13,875 nt of DNA from Prevotella sp. CAG:755 (GTDB lineage: Bacteria > Bacteroidota > Bacteroidia > Bacteroidales > Bacteroidaceae), in contig HF989224.1 in NCBI GenBank assembly GCA_000431275.1, forward strand, positions 28,907 to 42,781, read 5' to 3'. Of this stretch, positions 1 through 5,854 are shown piece after piece (within the stretch, counting starts at the first letter, position 1; each line of letters starts with the position of its first letter). Under the pieces are notes generated by a model. That model made no database searches, had not been told where the DNA came from, and saw only the letters and a program-made list of their open reading frames with translations. The position numbers were made by a program, and so were the translations under genes.

Positions 1-459
1 GGATACGTGGTTGTGCCGAAGAGCGTCAGAGTGCGTTCGGCTGGTGAGGCGACGGTCGCGCTCAACCCGCTGTGGAACCGTCGCCAATGCACCAAATTCA
101 ATGGCGCGTCGTACGTGACGCAATGTGGTGCCGCAGCAATCTTCACACCAGAGGGCCAATCTCAGGTGCGCCAGCACATCGATTATTATCTCGAAAACGC
201 CCGGACAATCCTCGATTGGGCCCATCGCACCGGGCTGAAAGCCTATGGCGGTGAGGACTCACCTTATGTCTGGCTTCAAACGCCCGACGGTTGTGGTTCG
301 TGGGAATTCTTTGACCGTATGCTCAACGAGGCCGGAGTCGTCTGCACACCGGGTGTCGGTTTTGGTCCCTGTGGTGAAGGTTACGTCCGCCTGACAGCAT
401 TCAACACTCACGACGCCACACGTGAAGCGATGGAGCAACTCGCAGGCCTGTCATTATGA
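1..459 (+). CDS. dapL: LL-diaminopimelate aminotransferase, C-terminal part (5' truncated by window)
   Basis: The product would be the PLP-dependent aminotransferase that converts tetrahydrodipicolinate directly to LL-2,6-diaminopimelate, a cytoplasmic step toward lysine and, after epimerisation, meso-diaminopimelate. Only the last 152 residues are present, about the final third of a family protein of roughly 410 aa. The reading frame is open from base 1 (G-Y-V-V-V-P-K), so the true start and the PLP-binding lysine lie upstream. Recognisable family segments are NRRQCTKFNG, YGGEDSPYVWLQTPDG, SWEFFDRML, TPGVGFGPCGEGYVRLTAF; the Arg in the last one is the usual carboxylate-binding arginine of class I/II aminotransferases. 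The family call rests on remembered similarity and is strong. The next gene, glutamine synthetase III, follows after 34 bp with no terminator or promoter visible between them, so the two are probably cotranscribed. Confidence 0.93.
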   Translation, partial: GYVVVPKSVRVRSAGEATVALNPLWNRRQCTKFNGASYVTQCGAAAIFTPEGQSQVRQHIDYYLENARTILDWAHRTGLKAYGGEDSPYVWLQTPDGCGSWEFFDRMLNEAGVVCTPGVGFGPCGEGYVRLTAFNTHDATREAMEQLAGLSL

Positions 460-493
460 TAAGATAATTAAAACATTCAATAAAAAGAACGTT

Positions 494-2683
494 ATGTCCG
501 ATTTAAGATTCAAGGTCGTTGAAACGGCCTTCAAAAAGCGTCCGCTCGAAGTGAGACTACCGATTGAGCGGCCGACCGCTTACTTTGCGAAATATGTGTT
601 CAACCGCGAGAAAATGTTCCGCTACCTCCCGGTCGACGTATATAACCGGTTGGTGGATGTCATTGACCATGGCGCACCGCTCGACCGCAGTGTGGCTGAC
701 GCCGTAGCCGCCGGCATGAAAGCCTGGGCCACCGATATGGGTGCTACGCACTATACCCATTGGTTCGCTCCGTTGACTGAGGGCACGGCCGAGAAACATG
801 ATTCGTTCTTCGAGCACGACGGGAAGGGCGGCATGCTTGAAGAGTTTACCGGAAAGTTGCTTGTGCAGCAAGAACCTGACGCCTCCTCATTTCCCAACGG
901 CGGCATCCGCAACACGTTTGAAGCGCGCGGTTATTCGGCTTGGGATCCTTCGTCGCCGGCCTTTATTGTCGATGATACTCTTTGTATCCCGACCGTTTTC
1001 ATCGCCTATACCGGTGAATCGCTTGACTATAAGGCACCACTGCTCAAAGCCCTGCGCGCCCTTGACCGGGCTGCTGTCGATGTCTGTCACTATTTCAATC
1101 CCGACGTCCGTAAGGTCATGGCTTATCTTGGGTGGGAGCAGGAGTACTTTCTCGTTGATGAAGGTCTCTATGCCGCCCGGCCAGACCTGCTCCTCACCGG
1201 CCGCACGCTTATGGGCCATGAAAGCGCCAAGAACCAGCAGCTCGAAGATCACTATTTCGGTGCCATCCCCGACCGCGTGGCGGCTTTCATGAAAGAGTTG
1301 GAGGTGGAAGCGCTTGAACTCGGCATACCTGTCAAGACACGTCACAACGAGGTGGCTCCCAATCAGTTCGAGCTAGCGCCCGTTTACGAAGAGTGTAATT
1401 TGGCCAACGACCACAATCTGCTCATCATGTCGCTTATGCGGAAGGTGGCACGGAAGCATGGATTCCGCGTCCTGCTCCACGAAAAACCATTCAAGGGCAT
1501 CAACGGTTCGGGCAAGCATAACAATTGGTCGTTAGGCACGGACACCGGCCTGCTTCTCATGGCGCCAGGACGAACTCCGACGGACAACCTGCGCTTCGTG
1601 ACGTTCATTGTCTGTACACTTATGGCAGTCTTTCGGCATAACGGACTGCTGAAAGCCAGTATATCCAGCGCGACCAACGCTCACCGTCTCGGGGCCAACG
1701 AGGCGCCGCCCGCCATCATCTCGTCGTTTCTCGGCGAACAGCTCACGCAGGTGCTGCGCCACATCGAGGAGCATCCCGAGAACGTGTCGCTCCAACTGGA
1801 CGGCAAGCACGAGATGAAGCTCGACATCCCTCAGGTCCCCGAACTACTCATCGACAACACCGACCGCAACCGTACGTCGCCCTTCGCTTTCACAGGCAAC
1901 CGCTTCGAGTTCCGTGCCGTCGGCTCGGCGGCTAACTGCGCCGCTGCCATGATTGTCCTTAACACCGCCGTGGCAGAGCAACTGACTCAGTTCAAGCACG
2001 ATGTCGACGCCCGCATAGCTTCCGGCAGCGAGAAAGACGACGCTATCCTCGGTGTGCTGCGCGGTTATCTGAAAGAGTGTAAGGCTATTCACTTTGAAGG
2101 AAACGGTTACAGCGAGGAGTGGAAGGCTGAGGCTGCGCGACGCGGACTGGACTGCGAGACGAGCGTACCCGTCATCTTCGACAACTATCTGTCGGACGAA
2201 AGTGTCAGGATGTTTGAAAGCATGGGCGTGCTTACCCGGGCGGAACTCCAAGCGCGCAACGAAGTGAAATGGGAGACTTATACGAAGAAAGTGCAGATAG
2301 AGTCGCGCGTTTTGGGCGACCTGACGCTGAATCACATCATCCCCGTGGCCACGGCCTATCAGACTTCGCTCTTGACCAACGTAATGGACATGCGCAAGCT
2401 CTTCCCCGGCGAGGAGGGCGTCCGGCTGACTGCAAAGAACGTCGAGCTCATTGAGGCTATTTCTAAGCACTTGGCTTTCATTAAGGAGCGGGTCGACGCC
2501 ATGATTGAAGCCCGCAAGCGGGCCAACGTCATTGCCGAAGAACGTGCCAAGGCTGTGGCTTATCACGACACCGTCGTGCCGATGTTCGACGAGATACGTT
2601 ATCACATAGACAAGCTCGAACTCATCGTTGACGACCGCATGTGGACATTGCCGAAATACCGCGAGTTGCTCTTCATCCGCTGA
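494..2683 (+). CDS. glnN: Type III glutamine synthetase (GSIII)
   Basis: This ATP-dependent enzyme makes glutamine from glutamate and ammonium in the cytoplasm; GSIII is the large dodecameric class typical of Bacteroidales. The 729-aa length from ATG 494 is the usual GSIII length. An ATG-less extension could be read up to 422, but that would overlap dapL and adds residues with no family resemblance, so 494 is preferred. Visible active-site segments are GWEQEYF (W214, E215, E217), RHNEVAPNQFE (H284, E286), the glycine-rich KPFKGINGSGKHNNWS (331-346) and NRFEFR (E472, R474). The C-terminal third (about residues 600-729) is helical and charged, as in GSIII proteins. No Shine-Dalgarno is present; the 34 bp before the start are A/T-rich, normal for this phylum. 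The gene follows dapL closely and ends at a strong intrinsic terminator. No frameshift or missing key residue is seen. Confidence 0.97.
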   Translation: MSDLRFKVVETAFKKRPLEVRLPIERPTAYFAKYVFNREKMFRYLPVDVYNRLVDVIDHGAPLDRSVADAVAAGMKAWATDMGATHYTHWFAPLTEGTAEKHDSFFEHDGKGGMLEEFTGKLLVQQEPDASSFPNGGIRNTFEARGYSAWDPSSPAFIVDDTLCIPTVFIAYTGESLDYKAPLLKALRALDRAAVDVCHYFNPDVRKVMAYLGWEQEYFLVDEGLYAARPDLLLTGRTLMGHESAKNQQLEDHYFGAIPDRVAAFMKELEVEALELGIPVKTRHNEVAPNQFELAPVYEECNLANDHNLLIMSLMRKVARKHGFRVLLHEKPFKGINGSGKHNNWSLGTDTGLLLMAPGRTPTDNLRFVTFIVCTLMAVFRHNGLLKASISSATNAHRLGANEAPPAIISSFLGEQLTQVLRHIEEHPENVSLQLDGKHEMKLDIPQVPELLIDNTDRNRTSPFAFTGNRFEFRAVGSAANCAAAMIVLNTAVAEQLTQFKHDVDARIASGSEKDDAILGVLRGYLKECKAIHFEGNGYSEEWKAEAARRGLDCETSVPVIFDNYLSDESVRMFESMGVLTRAELQARNEVKWETYTKKVQIESRVLGDLTLNHIIPVATAYQTSLLTNVMDMRKLFPGEEGVRLTAKNVELIEAISKHLAFIKERVDAMIEARKRANVIAEERAKAVAYHDTVVPMFDEIRYHIDKLELIVDDRMWTLPKYRELLFIR

Positions 2684-2755
2684 GCCGCGGCCTGTCCGCG
2701 ACGTGGCGTTCCCAACTCGCCGCAGAGGCCGCATCCGTCCGGCGGACAGAATGGT

Positions 2756-2797
2756 GCGTCGCAGTCATGGTCCGTTCCGTGGCTGCGGCGCTTTTTT
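2756..2797 (+). terminator. Intrinsic terminator of the dapL-glnN unit
   Basis: A 15-bp stem (2756-2770 with 2777-2791) pairs without mismatch if four G-U pairs are allowed. The loop is six bases, TCCGTT, and six T residues follow at 2792-2797. It lies 72 bp after the glnN stop. The U-tract is on the plus-strand side only, so it should stop glnN transcription and not the converging hydrolase gene, which ends 11 bp further on. Confidence 0.88.
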
Positions 2798-2807
2798 GCT
2801 GTCGGCG

Positions 2808-3839
2808 TCAGGGAACGCCCGGGGCGGTGACGCGGTCGAAAAAGTCGAAGAACAGGGCATAAGCTTGGTCGCGGGCGGGACGCCGCGAAAGGAGAAGATC
2901 GTGCATGCCTCCTTGGACGACAGCACGTTCGACATGACAACCCAGCTTGGCGCCGCGCCGCTGGATGTCGCTGACCGAAAGCACGATGTCCGAACGCAGA
3001 TAGCGTTCGTCCCAGCAGGCGCCGTCGACGGTCGAACTGTCTGAGGAGAGGACCAGCACCGGACACGTAATGCCTCCCCGGCGGACACGACGCTGCGACC
3101 GGGTGACCGCACCAAGCCAGCCGGCACATTTGGGCCATCCGTGCGGCTTTTTCCAGAGTGTGTCGTAGGTCCATTCGCCCTGCTGACCGGCAAGCAGCGT
3201 GCGGGCGTAGTTGTCGCCGCCCTCGCCTTGTACCTTCCATCGCGGCCAAAGTCGTCCCAGAAAGCCCACCGCCGGGATAGCTATGCGCTTTATGGCCCAC
3301 CCGAAGTTCCAATCGAGAAACGGGCTGTTCAAGGCCAGCGCCACTATGCCTTGCCGCTTGCCGTGACGACGTACGTAGTCTGCCGCGATGAGGCCGCCCG
3401 TCGAGTGTCCCATGAGGACGACGCGTCCGTAACCCTCGCGACGGATGACGGCAAGGGCCGAGTCGATGTCGGCGTGATAGTCGCGCAGGTCGTCGGTGTA
3501 GAACGGGTCGCGCCCGGGGCGGATAGAGCGCCCGTAATCGCGCAGGTCGATGGCATAGAAGGCATAACCGCGCCGCGTGGCCGTGTCGCCGAGGGCAGAT
3601 TGGAAGAAGTAGTCGTTGTAACCGTGCACGTAGAGCAGGGCGGCGCGGGCATGGGCGGGCGGCGCATGGCGCACGAGTGTGCAGACGGGCGGAACGGCGT
3701 CGCCGTCGGCTGGGAGGGCGATGGTGAGCCGGGCGTAGTCCGGGCGTAGGATGTCTGGGGTGTAACCGTCGGCCCGGAGGCGAGCCGGGAGAGTCAGTAG
3801 CAGGCCGAGCAGCCACAGAAGCGTGAAGCGATGTATCAT
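2808..3839 (-). CDS. Exported alpha/beta hydrolase (serine aminopeptidase S33 / monoacylglycerol-lipase-like)
   Basis: A serine hydrolase of the alpha/beta fold, 343 aa, probably acting outside the cytoplasm on an ester or peptide substrate that the sequence does not reveal. The N-terminus MIHRFTLLWLLGLLLTLPA followed by RLRADG looks like a signal peptide cleaved near residue 23-24. The oxyanion strand is YVHGYNDYF (70-79). The nucleophile elbow is GHSTGG with S146. The acid is probably D267 in LVLSSDSS, and the histidine is H313 in GGMHDLLLS, so the triad appears complete. A lid-like insertion lies about residues 175-245. The ATG at 3839 was chosen because it begins the signal peptide; a start 12 codons upstream (3875) would run into the tandem repeat. 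No consensus -7 box is visible upstream. It converges on glnN and has no clear partner gene or terminator of its own. Confidence 0.85.
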   Translation of the reverse strand: MIHRFTLLWLLGLLLTLPARLRADGYTPDILRPDYARLTIALPADGDAVPPVCTLVRHAPPAHARAALLYVHGYNDYFFQSALGDTATRRGYAFYAIDLRDYGRSIRPGRDPFYTDDLRDYHADIDSALAVIRREGYGRVVLMGHSTGGLIAADYVRRHGKRQGIVALALNSPFLDWNFGWAIKRIAIPAVGFLGRLWPRWKVQGEGGDNYARTLLAGQQGEWTYDTLWKKPHGWPKCAGWLGAVTRSQRRVRRGGITCPVLVLSSDSSTVDGACWDERYLRSDIVLSVSDIQRRGAKLGCHVERAVVQGGMHDLLLSRRPARDQAYALFFDFFDRVTAPGVP

Positions 3840-3875
3840 AAGCGTATATATAATTATGGTGTAGTAGCGAAGCAC

Positions 3876-3933
3876 GCACCGCCGTCGCGCATAGCGTTTG
3901 CACCGCCGTCGCGCATAGCGTTTGCACCGCCGT
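3876..3933. repeat. 24-bp direct tandem repeat, two full copies and one partial
   Basis: The unit beginning GCACCGCCGTCGCGC and ending ATAGCGTTT occurs identically at 3876-3899 and 3900-3923. The first 10 bases recur at 3924-3933. It sits 37 bp upstream of the hydrolase start codon, in what should be that gene's promoter region. Confidence 0.95.
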
Positions 3934-3952
3934 TATCAGTAGAACGTTACAT

Positions 3953-4092
3953 GTTGGGGCGCCATTTCTGACGCCCGTCGCCCTGCCGGGCGAAACCACA
4001 GGCGAACGGGATGCTGCGGTGATGTCCACGGTCATTTCGGCGTTCATCGTTACGCCGTTCCGGCGTGCGGGCGTCATAAATGGCGTCCCTAC
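3953..4092. mobile_element. MITE-like element, 140 bp, with imperfect inverted ends
   Basis: The left end (3953-3977) and the reverse complement of the right end (4068-4092) match at about 22 of 25 positions. Both start GT(T/A)GGG and run through CGCCATTT(C/A)TGACGCCCG. Each end is itself able to fold (GGGCG...CGCCC), and the left end continues into a second small hairpin, CGCCC-TGC-GGGCG, near 3980-3992. A short inverted repeat, CGGCGT/ACGCCG (4038-4043 with 4052-4057), lies inside. There is no coding potential for a transposase, so it would be non-autonomous. Target duplications are not obvious. Short palindromic repeats of the GTAGGGGCG...CGCCC type are familiar in many bacterial genomes, which supports a dispersed-repeat origin. 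Whether the two ends form one unit or are two separate repeats is inference. Confidence 0.6.
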
Positions 4093-4183
4093 GTTTACGC
4101 TCTACGGTCTTCGTCGTGGTTCGACATGCGTTGTGGCCGGTTTTCCCGTCGTCCGTGTGGCAGTTTTCGCCGTCCGCCGCAGT

Positions 4184-4225
4184 GTAGGGGCGCCATTTAT
4201 GACGCCCGTCGCCCGACAGGGCGAA
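4184..4225 (+). repeat. Third copy of the GTAGGGGCG palindromic repeat
   Basis: This 42-bp copy has the same orientation as the left end at 3953-3994 and matches it over almost the whole length, including the second hairpin CGCCC-GACA-GGGCG (4209-4223). It matches the inverted right end at 4068-4092 at 24 of 25 positions. No partner end in the opposite orientation is seen to its right, so it looks like a solo repeat. Confidence 0.8.
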
Positions 4226-4251
4226 GCGCTGCATGCGTGGGGTGGAACGAT

Positions 4252-4336
4252 GGTTTTTCCTGTCGCAGCGATAGAAAATTCTGTCGCGACGACAGGATTT
4301 TCTGTCAGGGCGATAGGTTTTTCTGTCGGTGCAGGG
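4252..4336. repeat. 21-bp-period tandem array, about four units, with degenerate units further left
   Basis: Four units (4252-4273, 4274-4294, 4295-4315, 4316-4336) share the core TTTTCTGTC followed by a variable GC-rich half, often ending GATA or GACA. Two degenerate units with the same spacing can be seen at 4139-4159 and 4160-4180, on the other side of the palindromic repeat at 4184. Because 21 is a multiple of three, all frames read as heptapeptide repeats (for example T-E-x-P/F-x-x-A on the minus strand). No start or gene context supports translation. Confidence 0.75.
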
Positions 4337-4427
4337 AACGTCAGAATCGCACCGTCTGCGATTTTCCCCACGCCGTCGGCCGTGTCCAGTGGACTGCGTG
4401 CCCGTCTTGTCGTGCGCGGCGAGCGTT

Positions 4428-5063
4428 TCAGGGCATCCATGTGTCGACCCCGTCGAGCGGATGAGCCCGTCGCCATGCCATAAAGTCGTCCCACGTGCGG
4501 ACGCCGCCGTCGAGCACGGCGCGGTAGTACTCCACGCCTGCAATCTTTGTGTCGCCGGGTGTGGCGGCTTTCATGGCGAGTACGGCGAGGCGCGTTTCGG
4601 GCGTCAGACGGGCGGCAATGCGGTCGGCCACACGCTCGAAGAAACCGGCGAAAGGCGAATCTGATGGCATGTGGATGAGGTCTACCTGCCACGTCCGTCC
4701 CTCGTGGTCGGCAGCGTGCAGATGCCATTCGAGGCACTGTTCGTCCGTGTCGAGGCTGTTCGTGAACCAAGCGTTGCTGACGCCGGGCCGCGCGGTTATT
4801 TCGGCCACGGCGGCAAAGCTGTCGCGGACGCTGACAGAGGGGGAATAGATGTGGAAGTCTACGTCGAGGTGCGTCATCAGCAGGCCGGTGCGCAGCGATC
4901 CCACAAGGTGGGTCTCGGCACCTATGCGGCGGAAAGCCCCCTCGACGTCCAGCTGTTCAATGAGCCGCCGCGCCGCGCGTTGGTTGGCTTCGGCCAGGGC
5001 CAGCAGGGCGTCGATGTTGTCAGGAGTAGAGTCCTGCTTACTTGTCGTTTCGTCTGTTTTCAT
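4428..5063 (-). CDS. Small nucleotidyltransferase-fold protein, function unknown
   Basis: A 211-aa protein with the signature of the DNA polymerase beta-like nucleotidyltransferase superfamily: HLVGSLRTG (G55, S56), then HLDVDFHIYS with D67 and D69 as the metal-binding pair, and a third acidic strand WQVDLIHM with D128. The part after about residue 140 is helical. No second catalytic or binding domain is present, so the substrate (a small molecule, RNA or protein) cannot be told; relatives include antibiotic-modifying and RNA-modifying enzymes. The start at 5063 is preferred over in-frame ATGs at 5090 and further upstream because a consensus promoter box (5069-5076) lies between them, so the longer forms would not be transcribed. 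It diverges from the VOC gene at 5303. The call as a nucleotidyltransferase fold is inference from the motif pattern. Confidence 0.72.
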   Translation of the reverse strand: MKTDETTSKQDSTPDNIDALLALAEANQRAARRLIEQLDVEGAFRRIGAETHLVGSLRTGLLMTHLDVDFHIYSPSVSVRDSFAAVAEITARPGVSNAWFTNSLDTDEQCLEWHLHAADHEGRTWQVDLIHMPSDSPFAGFFERVADRIAARLTPETRLAVLAMKAATPGDTKIAGVEYYRAVLDGGVRTWDDFMAWRRAHPLDGVDTWMP

Positions 5064-5068
5064 GGTGC

Positions 5069-5100
5069 CAAAGGTAAGGATGTTTCGCATGACGGCCAAA
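5069..5100 (-). promoter_or_regulatory. Bacteroidota-type promoter of the nucleotidyltransferase gene
   Basis: On the minus strand TACCTTTG (5069-5076) matches the -7 box TAnnTTTG, and TTTG (5097-5100) lies exactly 20 bp upstream as the -33 element. The box ends only 5 bp before the ATG at 5063. The predicted transcript start is therefore at or within two bases of the start codon, implying a leaderless mRNA. Confidence 0.75.
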
Positions 5101-5142
5101 CCGCCTTTGTCTTTTCGGCGAAATAGTATCAGCTTTTCCTTA

Positions 5143-5195
5143 TTGACGGAGGGCATGACGCTGGTGTGCCGGGCCCATCGCCTCCGCTCCGTCAA
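5143..5195. repeat. Inverted repeat between divergent promoters
   Basis: TTGACGGAG (5143-5151) is repeated in inverted form as CTCCGTCAA (5187-5195) with a 35-base spacer. It lies between the two divergent promoters at 5069-5100 and 5269-5276, so it could be a paired operator or a leftover of a hairpin. No function is shown by the sequence. Confidence 0.4.
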
Positions 5196-5268
5196 GGATT
5201 GTGTGGCGGCAGTCGCGGCTGCACCGTTTTTTCAGTCCGGCCATGTATTCCGTGTCGCGGTTATTGCG

Positions 5269-5276
5269 TAAATTTG
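5269..5276 (+). promoter_or_regulatory. Likely -7 box of the VOC gene
   Basis: TAAATTTG matches TAnnTTTG and lies 26 bp before the ATG at 5303, giving a predicted leader of about 23 nt. The -33 element is poor (TATT near 5246-5249). Confidence 0.6.
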
Positions 5277-5302
5277 TTGCGCTGCCCCATCCTCATAAAA
5301 GA

Positions 5303-5686
5303 ATGAAAATAGATCACATCGCCCTTTATGTCGCTGATTTGGAGGCGGCCCGCGTTTTTTTTGAACGCTTCTTCGGCGCGACGGCCGGCCCGGAGTACCA
5401 CAACCCGGCGACGGGTCTGCGCACTTACTTCCTCAGTTTTGGCGGTGGGGCACGGCTCGAACTTATGACCCGCCCCGGGCTGGCCGCCACGCCGGGCCGC
5501 GACCTCCGCATGGGCTACGCCCACGTGGCCTTCGCCGTCGGCAGCCGCGAACGCGTCGACAGCCTGACCCGCGAGCTGCAACAGGCAGGCTGCGCCGTGG
5601 TGAGCGGGCCGCGCGTGACGGGCGACGGCTACTACGAAAGCTGTGTCGAAGGCCCTGAAGGCTGCCTTGTCGAAATCACCGAGTGA
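5303..5686 (+). CDS. VOC (glyoxalase/bleomycin-resistance fold) family protein, YaeR-like
   Basis: A 127-aa single-module protein of the vicinal oxygen chelate superfamily, cytoplasmic. It starts MKIDHIALYVADLE and contains YHNPATGLRTYFLSF, GGARLELM, YAHVAFAVG and a final CLVEITE. The four metal-ligand positions of the fold are all present: H5, E53, H74 and E124. The layout resembles the YaeR/SMU1112c-type subfamily often annotated as lactoylglutathione lyase-like; the real substrate is unknown, and a methylmalonyl-CoA epimerase is less likely at this length. ATG 5303 is preferred because the family begins at this residue and the -7 box lies just upstream; a start at 5201 would precede the promoter. 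It diverges from the nucleotidyltransferase gene. A GC palindrome, GCGGCGCCGC, follows the stop but without a U-tract. Confidence 0.85.
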   Translation: MKIDHIALYVADLEAARVFFERFFGATAGPEYHNPATGLRTYFLSFGGGARLELMTRPGLAATPGRDLRMGYAHVAFAVGSRERVDSLTRELQQAGCAVVSGPRVTGDGYYESCVEGPEGCLVEITE

Positions 5687-5822
5687 GCGGCGCCGCTGTG
5701 CGACGGCAGGCCTGCCCCCCGGCGGGCTGGGATTGACGGGAGGAGGGCTGCCCTGTTTCCTACCTACATGTGGTGATTTGCGGTCGCAGCGGCGGGATGT
5801 CCGCACAGTTGCGTGGATTTTT

Positions 5823-5836
5823 GCGTAACTTTACGC
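5823..5836 (+). promoter_or_regulatory. Palindrome over the presumed feoAB promoter
   Basis: GCGTAA-CT-TTACGC is a perfect 6-bp inverted repeat. It covers TAACTTTA (5826-5833), a 7-of-8 match to the -7 box TAnnTTTG located 21 bp before the feoAB start. It could be an operator. It does not resemble a classical Fur box. No -33 element at the right distance is visible, so the promoter call is weak. Confidence 0.4.
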
Positions 5837-5854
5837 CGAAATTCAAAAAGGCAC

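Larger units (their letters stand above)
3840..4427. other. Gene-free, repeat-rich intergenic region
   Basis: No convincing gene lies in these 588 bp between the starts/ends of two minus-strand genes. It carries a 24-bp duplication (3876), a MITE-like element (3953-4092), a solo palindromic repeat (4184) and a 21-bp tandem array (4252). A small hairpin, AATCGCA-CCGTC-TGCGATT (4345-4363), lies about 65 bp beyond the end of the nucleotidyltransferase gene. It could help end that transcript, but it has no U-tract in that direction. Long open frames across this region are out of frame with the neighbouring genes and are low-complexity Arg/Thr/Pro-rich translations of the repeats. Confidence 0.75.

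Noticed and set aside
1844..2734. 296-aa minus-strand open frame
   Set aside because: Antisense to glnN, whose motifs are intact; no family resemblance.
2602..4077. 491-aa minus-strand open frame
   Set aside because: It overlaps the well-supported hydrolase in another frame, extends into the repeats, and is Arg/Pro/His-rich without any domain; a by-product of high GC.
4252..4336. Possible CRISPR array
   Set aside because: Units are contiguous 21-bp tandem copies without unique spacers, and no cas gene is nearby.
3947..4543. Cys/Arg-rich repeat peptide (D-R-K-type heptads) on the minus strand
   Set aside because: The periodicity comes from the 21-bp DNA repeat, all frames show it, and the frame runs into the nucleotidyltransferase gene out of phase; no start signal.
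4428..5063. MNT/HEPN-type toxin-antitoxin pair
   Set aside because: A nucleotidyltransferase fold is present, but no HEPN or other partner gene lies next to it.
5687..5854. Terminator after the VOC gene
   Set aside because: GC palindromes (for example GGCAGGCCTGCC at 5704-5715) occur but none has a U-tract; too weak to list.
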